Shown: one piece after another, positions 22,301-32,797 of the stretch
Position numbering within the stretch: position 1 is the first letter of the stretch
How the letters are laid out: each line of letters begins with the position of its first letter
NCBI RefSeq assembly: GCF_963966145.1
Contig: NC_091048.1
Location: 17,050,001-17,114,000 of the forward strand
Source: Tenebrio molitor
Lineage: Eukaryota; Arthropoda; Insecta; Coleoptera; Tenebrionidae
Length of the DNA: 64,000 nt
Direction of reading: 5' to 3'
Position numbers and translations under genes: made by a program
Notes under the pieces: generated by a model
Told to the model about the DNA's origin: nothing
The model's database searches: none
Seen by the model: only the letters and a program-made list of their open reading frames with translations

Positions 22301-22607
22301 TATATCATATTTTATAAAATGTACGTCAATGGGAAGTAACCTCTAGGAAATATGCCTTAAAACAAGGAAAACGTCTAGTCTAGAGTAAAATTTGGTGAGA
22401 CTTGTAATTTTGAGGTTAAATGTTTATTAAGTGTCTTGTTTTTCTGGGCATGTTTAAGTAAAAATAATAAGAATCAATAAATAAATGAAACGCGCTGCGA
22501 ATAAAACAATATGAACGAAATTCAAAGCAATTTAATTTAATTTTGTATCAAATAAATGTCATAATTTATAGTTACCAACATAGTATGAAAAAATATCTAC
22601 CCACATA

Positions 22608-23199
22608 CAGGGTTTTTTCGAAGTTGAGGCGTTCCTTTTAACATGTGATAGTATGCGTTGTTCTAAAGAGTTTTAGGCAAAATCACCTTAGTAAAATGTG
22701 TACGGCAATGAAGATACAATAAGTTAATTTTTTTGAAATTTTTGAAATCGGTCCTGCTCAGATTTGTGGTGATTTGTTAGAAATTAGAATTGACAAAAAA
22801 AATGAAATGAACATGGACCTTAATCAAAAATACTGTTCGAGTTGTCATCTAATTAGTCGGAATGACTTTATCATTACGAAAATAATGAGCTCACAGATAT
22901 GTTGCTAATGTATGGGCAATGTTATCAGGTTATCAGAATGCAGCTGCAGCGTCTAGACTCTAGAGAGTACGCAGAGCGATTTCCAGAAAGACACCATCCT
23001 GGGCCACGTCAGTTATTAATTATTATTAATCTAGTACAGCGGAGAAATGGACAGGACCGGACTTAAAATTTTAGAAAACAATAAAAATATACAATCAATT
23101 ATCTCCGTTAATACAAATATTTTACTAAGAAGGTTTAGGCTAAAATTCTTAAGAAGTACCTCGTGTTACAAGGAACGCCTCAACTTCGAAAACTCTCTG
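22608..23199 (+). mobile_element. MITE family B, copy 2
   Basis: A 592-bp copy of the element at 9507-10092, in the same orientation and TA-flanked. The 76-codon frame is disrupted here: an in-frame TAA replaces a cysteine codon near 22906 and there are small indels near 22955. Confidence 0.85.
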
Positions 23200-23320
23200 T
23201 ATAAATGTAGCAGATGAACATTTGGATCATCTTAAAATCATGTTTATTAAATTGCATTAAGAATAATTACCATCTTTTGTATCGAATTAACGATTAACTA
23301 CTACTGCTTAGCTATTTATA

Positions 23321-24136
23321 CCCCCTGTCCGTTCTCAAACTCGAACATAGGCAATTAACATTGAATTGAACGTTTTTGCTGATTCCTGCTCGCCAATTGA
23401 ACTTACAGGTAAGGTAATGGTACCAATAGAAAGATAAAATTATTGCGCTTGAAATGATACTAATAATAAGATTAAAGGTGCTATTTTTATTTTAAAATAC
23501 TAATTTAAAACTTGGCGATTTTTAAATATGACATGCCATGATTTTCAAATTGAAGAGCATTTGTCAAAAAATTTAGCAATTTGTTGGGTTAAGTCAGCGA
23601 ATTTCGGTAAATTACTGTCATAATTATTTACGGAAAAGACACAGTGTCATCAACAGATTTTTGCTGTTGATGAAGAAAGTAAGAGTGAAACCTGTTATGA
23701 AATACAGAAGCGTGCTCATGATCGTCGCTTTCTGTCCACAATTTGCTTCACAGACGAATCTACTTTTACACTAAATAACGAATCAAATGTTGAAAACATG
23801 CGATATTGGGCTCAAGAAAACCCTCGAGTAAATATTCCTACTAGAACTCAGTATCCTCAAAAAATTGATACCTGGGCTGGAATTTTTAATAACATTGGAA
23901 ATAAAGGGAAATTTTAATTCAGCAAATTATTTTGATTTATTATTAACTAAGGTAGGAACTGCATTGTAATTTTTTCAAAGAATTTATAATAAAAACTGCT
24001 TAAACTGTTAATTACTTTAATATTATAATTGAATTCTTTATTTTATTGATGTACCGAAATACATAATGGCATAATATCTATAAACTGAATACACAGTGTT
24101 AATTGCCTATGTTCGACTTTGAGAGTGGACACCCGG
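23321..24136 (+). mobile_element. Mariner/Tc1-type element, internally deleted
   Basis: An 816-bp element. TIRs of about 40 bp are present: the left contains GAACATAGGCAATTAACA, inverted on the right. TA lies at 23319-23320 and 24137-24138. It contains a remnant of a DDE transposase on the plus strand (see 23661-23918). Confidence 0.85.
23661..23918 (+). pseudogene. Transposase fragment (DDE, mariner/Tc1 group)
   Basis: The plus strand reads a fragment of the catalytic domain. It includes the first catalytic aspartate in RRFLSTICFTDESTFTLNN, followed by YWAQENP, YPQKIDTWAGIF and a stop at about 23916. The W.ENP and P.K...W spacing is that of insect mariner-like transposases. The helix-turn-helix region and the second and third catalytic residues are missing, so it cannot be active. 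Confidence 0.8.
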
Positions 24137-24399
24137 TATAATTTATTATTTAAGTTTATTAGATAAAATGAGAAATATAATTTGGATACTGTAGCTGTAA
24201 TACGAACATTTTTATTGCTGACAAGACAGACAAAAATTTCCCTTCATTTATTTTCTGTTATCGTTTGGAACCGGGACGCTATTCATTGGTGAGGTAATTT
24301 TAGCAAATTGTTGCTGTCACTTAACCGCAGCTACGTATCCGGAGGCCATAAAATATCAGATGGCTTAAAATGAAACTTCTAGTTAAAAATAAAAATATA

Positions 24400-24985
24400 C
24401 AGGGTGTTCTCGAAGTTGACGCGTTCCTTGTAACACGAGGTACTACACATTATTCTTAAGAATTTTAGCCTAAATCTTCTTAGTAAAATGTTTGTATTAA
24501 CGGAGATAATTGATTGTATATTTTTATTGTTTTCTAAAATTTTAAGTCCGGTCCTGTCCATTTCTCCGCTGTACTAGATTAATAACTAACCTGGCCCAGA
24601 ATGGTGTCTTTCCGGAAATCGCTTTGCAATACTCTCTGGACGCTGCAGATGCATGCTGATAACGTGATAACATTGCCCATGCATTTGCAACATATCTGTG
24701 AGCTCATTATTTTCCTAATAATAAAGCCATTTCGACTAATTAGATGACAACTCTGGCAGTAGTTTTGATTAACGTCCATGCTCATTTGATTTTTTTTTGT
24801 CAATTCCAATTTCTAACAAATCAGCGCAAATTTGAGCAGGACCGATTTCAAAATTTTCAAAAAAATTAACTTATTGTATCTTCATTGCCGTACACATTTT
24901 ACTAAGGTAATTTTGGCTAAAATTCTTTAGAACAACGCATACTATCACATGTTAAAAGGAACGCCTCAACTTCGAAAACACCCTG
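24400..24985 (-). mobile_element. MITE family B, copy 3 (inverted)
   Basis: A 586-bp inverted copy of 9507-10092, with TA at 24398-24399 and 24986-24987. The 76-codon frame (24809-24579, minus strand) is intact and differs from copy 1 at only a few residues. Confidence 0.85.
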
Positions 24986-25094
24986 TAGTGTAATGATTAA
25001 TTGTTAAAATACATATATGACAAATTTTAATTCAACGTATGTCTAATATCGATCATGTTAATTAATAATTCATAATAAGTTAACCTCTCTCTAA

Positions 25095-25302
25095 AGTTGA
25101 CTCAAGTTGCAAAAAACTATTTTGCATTTGCAACAGCACTTTTATGGCATTAGTCAATTGAAATTACTTTAAAACTGTACTTTGTGGAAAATGTTCAATC
25201 CAAACAATGATTTTCTGGCCTTTTTGTGCCTTTATTTGGTTTAAAAATATTGAAAAAATGCTGTTGCAAATGACAAATGGTTTTTTGCAACTTGAGTCAA
25301 CT
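25095..25302. mobile_element. MITE family A, copy 3
   Basis: A 208-bp copy of the element at 6092-6294 and 7174-7382, with the AGTTGACTCAAGTTGC ends. It is 110 bp from a family B copy. It is non-coding. Confidence 0.85.
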
Positions 25303-25980
25303 ATAAGTATATCCTTTCACTCCCAATGGAGTATAGGGTGTTTTCGCGTTTCTTGGCCAGTGGGGTTGAGTGGTTAGCCCAACGCAATACGCAATAGGCT
25401 AATAATTCACAAGAAAAACTAGCTTTAGTCAAAAAGAACAATGATACACATAAAAAATATGATCTGCAGAGATTCGTCTAAATCTTAGTGTTATTTTTTA
25501 AATTAATATAACTTTAATAAATACAAACAACATACTTATAAGAATTTCCTAATGTTGAGTTAAAAACAAAAGGAGGATGCTTTCTGTTTTCAATTATTAA
25601 AATCAAAATTACACCGGGACTACAATAAAAAGTAGAAATTACTAGTTCCTAAATTTTGAGAAAAAGTAAATTTAAAATTAAAAATTTTAGTTCTTTAATT
25701 ACTTTTTCCGTTAATTTCAATATTAATTTTAATGTTAATTTCAATATTAATGAATTCTTTTGTCTAAATTATAGTGTATTAATGGACCTCATTAATACAC
25801 TATTTTTCATTAATCAACGATTTTTGCGATTTTGACGTTTTGATTAAATTTTGATGTATAAACAACCTCGAACATGCATTGTTTGCACTTACCAACACTG
25901 CAGCAGGGTTTTCTATATTTTATAGCTTCATAACTACACAATTACAAATTCACTTTTTCAAAAACCGACATTTTTGGTTA
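25303..25980. other. Non-coding stretch with a small perfect hairpin
   Basis: No gene is visible. At 25772-25802 the arms TAGTGTATTAATG and CATTAATACACTA form a compact hairpin with a 5-nt loop. Confidence 0.45.
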
Positions 25981-26355
25981 TAGAGGTATTTTCATATTTG
26001 GTGGCGGAAACAAAAGACTGAGAAATGTCACAAAAATGTATTGTCAGTGTCAAATTTCTCATAAACGCCGTAAAAAGGAATGTCTAGGTAAATTTAAATT
26101 TTCGCTAAATAGATTGAAAAAATAAATTCAAAGGAAACCAATTTTTGTCAGTGGTTCAAAAGGAAAAGTTATTCTCATATAATCAAACGTATTACAAATT
26201 ATGTCTCCAGTTCGACGATTAATAACTTTCTTATTGCCAATTTGCTGCATTTCTGTCGAAATCACGAACGTCTTTGAGAAATTTGACACTGACAATACAA
26301 ATTTGTGACATTTCTCAGTCTTTTGTTTCCGCCATCAAATATGAAAATATCTCTA
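25981..26355. mobile_element. MITE with long inverted ends
   Basis: About 375 bp. The left arm (25981-26062) contains GGCGGAAACAAAAGACTGAG and the right arm (26272-26355) its inverse, for about 80 bp of near-complementarity. Probable TA flanks. It is non-coding. Confidence 0.75.
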
Positions 26356-26780
26356 ATTCGCATGTCATATTTTTCAAAGGTAACTAGGTTATCTTAGCAA
26401 CCGTGATTTTTACGTGAAATTGAATGTGAATGGAGTTGACGTTTTCTGACACTCTTTGTGGAAAAGTGAATAGAAAGTGTTGAAAAATTTTAAAATGGCC
26501 TACCTTGAGGACGAAAAAAGGATGAAGGTATTTTATAAAGTCTCATCTTTATCGAAAAAGATGAAATTGGTTTTGATTTGGCTTTAATTTGAAATTGTTT
26601 AAGATAATTTTTTATTTCTTCATACAACATGAACACCGTTTTATTACAGAGTTTTTGCAAACCGTTTTATCGAATTTAACGTACGTTATTCTCTCGTCGC
26701 TAGGCTGCAGAAAAATTTGTCGTTGTCGTAAACGTTAAACCAAAGACGTATTACGTCTTTTCTAGTTCGTTGTCGTACTA

Positions 26781-27097
26781 CAGGGTTATTCTAAATGATT
26801 GTAGTCGAAGTAGGCGTAAAAACTCAATGTAAAATTTATGGTTGCCGCTCCACATAAAAAAACATCAAAAGGATGTGAATAAGTGAGTACACACGGGAGT
26901 TAAATTGGGTGCAAAACAACTCAATATTTCTGGATTCAATTGTTAATTTAACAAAAATAAATAAAAATCTCATCACCGCACTTTTCACCTAAAAAATGAC
27001 AGTGACAGCGACAAAACTGACAGTTCACATGAAAGCGGCAAAAATGTAATAACATGGGCATGGCCTACTTCGACTACAATCATTTAGAATAACCCTG
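26781..27097. mobile_element. TA-flanked MITE, CAGGGTTATTCTAAATGATT ends
   Basis: A 317-bp element with TIRs of about 37 bp: CAGGGTTATTCTAAATGATT at the left and its inverse at the right, with TA at 26779-26780 and 27098-27099. It is non-coding. Its ends resemble those of the MITE at 54750-54885. Confidence 0.85.
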
Positions 27098-27264
27098 TAT
27101 TTCGGACATGGAATCTTGGCCACAATTGACATTTAACTGACAAATATGTATAACCCAACTTTTGACTCGATAATGCCATTTCCCTGCTTTTGTGATGTCA
27201 CAAGAAAAACTTCAAAGTGATTTTTAATAATTGTCATTTATTAATGACACTAATGATTGGTTTA

Positions 27265-28033
27265 TAGTCCATTTTTTTATTATAGTCCGATGAGCTTAGT
27301 CCGAATCAAGAAGTCGACATGACCTGCGTCTGCTTTCGACATTTGACAGCAGTGCATGGTTCTACCAATATTTGAAAATTTATTTAAGCAACATGAGACA
27401 GATATTGTGTACTTTCGTGCTTTCTTGGTATTTCTGCAAATTCATTCCTCCGTTTTAATTTTATCTTTCAAAAAACCGCGCCCTTCAGAACGCTTTTGAT
27501 AACTATTTACATATCAACTAATAGGTCAGATATATTAAAAATTGTTGAAAACAGCACTAAACAACCACGTTTAGACTGTCTTTCTTTCTTCCTAGATTTC
27601 GTTTCGGCAACGCCATGAACACAAAACAACTCTCTATGAATTAGTTTACCCCCTTACCTGTTAACTTCCAGTCTTGCAAGTTTCCGCGCAATTCCAATAT
27701 TATTTTTGCAATTTACAAATTCTGTAAAAGGATTTGTCCACATGCTTTTCGTTGGCATCATACGGAGGACATTTCAAGCAAAATTAAACAAAATTATTAC
27801 AAATAACGTGGTTAAAACGTAACCTAAAAATTTGACGTCGCTAGTGGAATAAACGTACAATTCGCGTCTTGGTCTAATCGCATATGCTAAAGCGAGATGC
27901 ATAGTGGGACACGCTTAATACAATACGTACAAGAATTCAATAGTTTCTTTACATTATGTTGAAAAGAGATAGCAGTATGACAGTTGTTCTGCTTTTTAAT
28001 TGATACATCGGACTATAATTAAAAAATGGACTA
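27265..28033. mobile_element. 769-bp TIR element carrying coding-like sequence
   Basis: The ends TAGTCCATTTTTTTATTATA (left) and the inverse of a close variant (right) are flanked by TA. Inverted ATTATAGTCCGAT follows. Outside it, GGACATGGAATCTTGGCCA (27105) and its inverse (about 28069-28090) suggest the element sits inside an older palindromic repeat. The interior is unlike the MITEs: it has higher GC and a minus-strand spliced-looking frame (27761-27507). Confidence 0.65.
27507..27761 (-). CDS. Hypothetical two-exon small protein inside a TIR element
   Basis: Not recognised. On the minus strand, ATG at 27761-27759 (an in-frame stop lies just upstream) opens 34 codons that begin MMPTKSMWTNPFTEFVNCKN and end ARKLARLEVN. 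They run into an AG|GTAAGG donor at 27658/27657. An acceptor CTAG at 27592 gives a 66-nt intron, the usual size in this window. The joined frame continues for 28 more codons to TAA at 27507 (about 62 aa). Exon 1 looks like real coding sequence; exon 2 is less convincing. It could be a host gene fragment captured by the transposon. Whether it is transcribed is unknown. Confidence 0.3.
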
Positions 28034-28099
28034 TACATCATTTTTTTTAGAAATGTCAAAAAAATCTTGGCCAAGATTCCGTGTCCGGAATAGTACGTA

Positions 28100-28439
28100 C
28101 AGTTGCGGCCGTTGAAAACTCAGACACTTTGACAACGCCAGACTTTTACCTTTGTAAATGGTATTGAAAGTGACGTTTCTCAAAATGTCACTCAAATATT
28201 ATCCACATTAATTTCTCTCGCAATGGCTCTTATACTCACACCGTCCCTCGGTCAAACACATTTTTGCAAATCAGATAATTGCGGCATTTCAAAAGTTACG
28301 CGCGATTCTGACCTAATATGTCAAATACTGACACTGACTTTATAATCCTTGATGAAAATCCTGTTTACGCTAATCAAATTTCGGAATTTATACAGAGTGT
28401 TTAAATCTTTCCTGTCTGAGATTTCAACGGCCGCAACTG
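28100..28439. mobile_element. TA-flanked MITE with CAGTTGCGGCCGTTGAAA ends
   Basis: A 340-bp element. CAGTTGCGGCCGTTGAAA at the left and its near-inverse at the right (TTTCAACGGCCGCAACTG) extend to about 30 bp (CTCAGACA / TGTCTGAG). TA flanks are present. It is non-coding. Confidence 0.85.
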
Positions 28440-29281
28440 TACGTTAATCGAATAACGTATATCAATTAGAAATTTAATTTTCGAAAAACTGTCGTGTAGT
28501 AAAGGTTCCAAGATTAGATTTATAACATTAATGATTTCTCAAAGGATAGGCGCTATCTCCATAAATTTTAATTCGTTGGCCATTTACAAAACTGCTTATA
28601 ATAATTAATATAATGAATTATTAATTATAATAATTCCACCTGGACATAGCAGTGATTGATATTTAAATTTATTTATTTTATTTATTATTTATTTATTTTT
28701 AAATAAGTTAACATTTACCGATAAGTTAAAACGTTTTGCAAAAACTCTTTTTAAAAACGTACGACATCATCTCTACGACATAAAATGACGTTGTCGTTAA
28801 AGTTTAACGGGCATAATCAAACTCTCTATTAATGCATGAACTTATTTTTGTAATATGTATTCATTTTTCAAAAAATGTGAAAAGTTAAAAAGAAATTATT
28901 GTAGTATAAAGTATAAAAAATTGCAATGTTTCCAATTCACATAGTAACGAAATTGAAAAAGGTTGACATGACAGAACATCAAATATAAATTTATAAAACC
29001 TAGTAGGAAATGATGTGGTATAATAAACTGAAAAAAAAACTGATTCGTGATACCTACACGCAAAACTTGAATCAAAACTCTTTGACATTTATGAGAAAAA
29101 TTCAGCATGCGGACAGCACAATAAATTCTTGCAGCGAGCGAAAGTTTCAAATAGAGGGGCGCGCTCTTTCCTCTCACCAAAAACATAATGACCCGGCCAA
29201 CACCCAGCTATTATGCAAACTGGTTTCATATCTAGACCATTTTCCATCAGATTTCAAAAAAACTTTTTTTATTGATTATCG
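28440..29281. other. Non-coding stretch before tRNA cluster 2
   Basis: AT-rich, with an ATTTATTT-type simple repeat at about 28666-28702. The overlapping short frames at 28885-29291 on both strands look accidental. No gene is recognised. Confidence 0.45.
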
Positions 29282-29354
29282 GGGGGCGTAGCTCAGATGG
29301 TAGAGCGCTCGCTTAGCATGCGAGAGGTACCGGGATCGATGCCCGGCGCCTCCA
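29282..29354 (+). tRNA. tRNA-Ala (AGC), cluster 2 copy 1
   Basis: A 73-nt tRNA identical to 20527-20599, with anticodon AGC and the G3:U70 pair. T-rich sequence follows at about 29360-29372. Confidence 0.97.
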
Positions 29355-29432
29355 TCTAAAATTTTATTTTTTTAACGCCAGATATATAGCAAAAAATGGT
29401 ACTGTTTTTTTTTAATGAATTGAAAGGTAACA

Positions 29433-29505
29433 GGGGGCGTAGCTCAGATGGTAGAGCGCTCGCTTAGCATGCGAGAGGTACCGGGATCGATGCCCGGCGC
29501 CTCCA
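29433..29505 (+). tRNA. tRNA-Ala (AGC), cluster 2 copy 2
   Basis: A 73-nt tRNA identical to the preceding copy. The 78-nt spacer after copy 1 and the 77-nt spacer after copy 2 are almost the same sequence (both hold TTTTTTTAACGCCAGATATA), so tRNA and spacer were duplicated together as a unit of about 150 bp. Confidence 0.97.
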
Positions 29506-29582
29506 TTTTAAATTTTATTTTTTTAACGCCAGATATATGTCAAAAAAAGGTACTGTTTTTTTTAATGAATTGAAAGGTAACG

Positions 29583-29655
29583 GGGGGCGTAGCTCAGATG
29601 GTAGAGCGCTCGCTTAGCATGCGAGAGGTACCGGGATCGATGCCCGGCGCCTCCA
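29583..29655 (+). tRNA. tRNA-Ala (AGC), cluster 2 copy 3
   Basis: A 73-nt tRNA identical to the other cluster 2 copies. It is followed at 29659-29663 by a T-run inside a 20-bp gap to the stop codon of the opposing protein gene (29676). Confidence 0.97.
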
Positions 29656-29675
29656 TACTTTTTGCACATAACCAC

Positions 29676-31414
29676 TTACTTCTTATTGGTGATGCGTCTA
29701 CACAATTCCAAATATAAATCCTTTTTATCTGGTAAAGCGACCTTATTCCAGTCAATGGGTTCATTTCCTGTATATCCCAGACGGCTGAGATTCAGTTCCG
29801 GATCCAATATTTCCGACGTCTGTTTGCTCTCGTACTCCGATGACACCTTATTCGTGCTTCGAACCGGAGTGTCTCCTATGATAGAGCCTAGGCCAGAGAT
29901 GCCCGCCTGCAACGCAAGAACCCCAAAATGTGAGCGCAGATTATGTTAATGGAACTCCTCTCCAGAGGGCTCCGCGCTGAATGCTGAAGAGTGCCACCGA
30001 TCGAATTTATCATTGCCAAACATTTGAGACGCAATTTTTGCAACAATTGTATTTTGATATACTATTTTTAAATAAGTAAATTCAAACTCGAAGGAAGTTT
30101 CACCACATTTAAACTGAGTAACAAAAAACTAAGATGAACAAAAAAGGATATATGTAAAACAATACTTAGAATGAATAAAAGAATAGAGCATTGTGTTTTC
30201 AATATCCCAATAAAAATTTAATAAAAGTAAAAGTTTACTTAAATATTTTAATGAGATCCAAATAAAAACAATCTGAATACCTAGTCCTCTACGCACTTTA
30301 CTTTTCTATCACCACCATAGAAATTGTGTTTTTAAATATCAAAATTTTCTTATCATAAACCGAGCAAATTTACAAATTTGTTTATATATTTTTTGGTTAT
30401 TTTATTTTCCAATGCTGTTTCAAAAAGACCTTTTTGGCTTGGAATTTTCAAAATATTAACAAAGCTTGATACAGATAGTTATGCTATAACGGTTACCTGA
30501 CTCAAAATGGCGTCCATGGCGGAATTTTTGGAGAACTCTCCCGAACCGTACGCCATTCTCTTTGTGACCACTCTCTCACTGGAATCGTCTGAGTATATTT
30601 TAACTTGTGTGCGTTCAGGATTGGCCACGAGGACACTAAGCTTCTTCGATTCGAACACTACCTGAGGACCAAATTATGCAGTTATGCAGTTCTTGGTTCT
30701 TGTAATTCAACCGACGTTACCTGTTGTGAATTGACTTTTAAGTTTCCGCTGGGTGTGACCCTAAAGGGAAAATTTCCAGCGTCGCCTGCGTTACTTAAGG
30801 GAAACGTGGACCTACTCCTGATGCACGTCAAATTTATAATGGGATACTGACGTCTTTATGTACTTACGTGCAAAGTTCCTTCGAGTTTTTTTTCTTCGGA
30901 GGTAACAAGAAATCGTCAATGGAACCTGTCGTGTCTATTCTTGTTTGTGTTGCTTCTGATTTACGATGAATTTTTGAATGACCATAACCTTGATACAGTT
31001 TATGGTAACTTGGTTCTGTCAAGTTGAGCTTACGAAGAGACTGTTTCAAATTGCTCTGGGTACGTTGAGTGGTTGCAGTAAGTAAATAGGTAAGTACAGA
31101 AAATAACAGAAGTTCTTACTTTAGTAGAAGTCGCTGGAATTAATTGATTGTCCCCGGATCCGGCCTCTTTTTCAAGATTTTTCTTAGGTTTCTTTGGTAA
31201 GAGATTCAAACTGAAATTAATTTCAATAAGATTTCAAATTTCAAGTCACTTCTGCATATTTACCGTAAATTTAACAAATCTAAGTTGCCTAAATTGTGCT
31301 TGTCAGTTACAGACTCCTCGTTTCTAATTTTCTGCAAGCAGAGAAAAGATGTCTTCAGTCAGAAATTCGGTTCGGTTTACTTACTTCGGTAGTATTGGTT
31401 ATACCTCTACGCAT
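29676..31414 (-). CDS. Uncharacterised protein, seven exons, 289 aa
   Basis: Not recognised. Exons in transcript order: 31414-31385, 31331-31264, 31210-31120, 31055-30868, 30817-30721, 30661-30497, 29906-29676. All are GT-AG with matching phases, totalling 870 nt including the stop. The introns are 53, 53, 64, 50, 59 and 590 nt. The start is ATG at 31414 (MRRGITNTTE), with an in-frame TAG 9 nt upstream. The protein is basic and low in hydrophobic residues in its first 130 residues (LLPKKPKKNLEKEAGSG, SKIHRKSEATQTRID), with no signal peptide or membrane segment. The C-terminus has a more ordered look: SRLGYTGNEPIDWNKVALPD, then KKDLYLELCRRITNKK. That W..V.LP.K.DLY..L pattern suggests a short helical interaction motif, but I cannot assign a family. 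The 3' UTR must run into the tRNA genes on the opposite strand. Confidence 0.78.
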
Positions 31415-32313
31415 TATATGCGGCTACTACAAATTTCCTACAGGATATTGTCGTTATTTTGATTTGTATATTTCAAAATATAAAACACTCATAAACAATA
31501 CATATTTATATTGCCATGACAGTGTCAGTAAAATTTTGACGTTTTCTGCAAACCCACACCTACCTAAAACATGGTCGGGTGTTTTTAAACATTAAAAGGA
31601 AACTCATGTTATCACTCGAAATTTCTCAAAGTATGTTTTTCAGATAAAGATCGTATTGCTACTGCACTCTAGTGATGAAGTTGAACTTTGCACATCACGA
31701 TAAGTAAAATAGTTTTCAGTTTAGGTGCTTTGAGGAACTCAAAGACAGAATAATTTAGAGCAAATTACTATGTAGGTGTATTCAAAGCTTGAAGATACTA
31801 AATGAATTTAACATCTTTTTACAGTGTTTGCACGCTGGAGGTTTAATAGCTAGTTTTTGCTTTAATAGAGGGAAAAGTGTAAATATTCTATATTTACACT
31901 CGTACCTAGTAAAGATCAAACTGTTATAATTAATTAGTTTTTGTCATTATTTTATTAACCGGTCTTTCACTACTAAATTCTGGTAAAAATACTCTTGTTA
32001 TCGAGATACATATTATTAAATAAATACACAGAGTTGAATCAGATTTTTAAAATGTTTCAAAATGTAATGAAGTATTTACGAGTATGTATACTCATTCTTG
32101 CAATGAAACGGAATTGGAAAACTTTCGATACTCATTGAATTTTCTTATTTTTTGGTGTTTTGACAAGAAAAATCTAATTAATTCTTAAACCTCGTTTACA
32201 TCCTAGGTACTTGCTAAATAAACAACAGAATTTCAGAAGTGGAATTTTTATTTCCAATTCGTAAAATCCTTCATCCCGTATATCACAAGGTTTGAACCTA
32301 GGTTTATGTAATA
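31415..32313. other. Upstream region of the 289-aa gene
   Basis: Probable promoter and 5' UTR of the minus-strand gene near 31.4-31.6 kb; no TATA box can be assigned with confidence. The plus-strand frame at 31296-31595 is a shadow of the first exons. No repeat is recognised up to 32.3 kb. Confidence 0.4.
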
Positions 32314-32797
32314 CTGGGTGATTCAAAATGATTGTGGATAACTATGGCAACTATGTACGAAAATTTATGTGGCAACTGTGTGGGTGGGGTAGAGCTGACA
32401 TTTGTACGACATTTCATAACCGTGCATTTGATTTTTTATTTTTCACTTTAGTATAATTGCATGATAACTCCTAGGATACGAAATACGTAAACATGTCCAT
32501 AACAACCGGGGAATAATACAGGGCATAATAAGAATAAGCGGGCGTAGTAATAATAAGCGGGCGTAATGAATTCATAACGCCCTCATCAATTCAAAATTGC
32601 AGACGCCAATTTTTTTTTTTTTAAGAACACATATAGTGAAAAATAAAATCTTGTATGCACCACGGCGTCACCGAATGATTACGCCCATCGAACGATATCG
32701 ATATCATCGTTCTCCGGGCGTAATCATCGTTGTAACGCCCTTGGTGCATAAATAGCTATTATATCCGATCGGGCGTTTTTTGCCTACTTATGGACTA

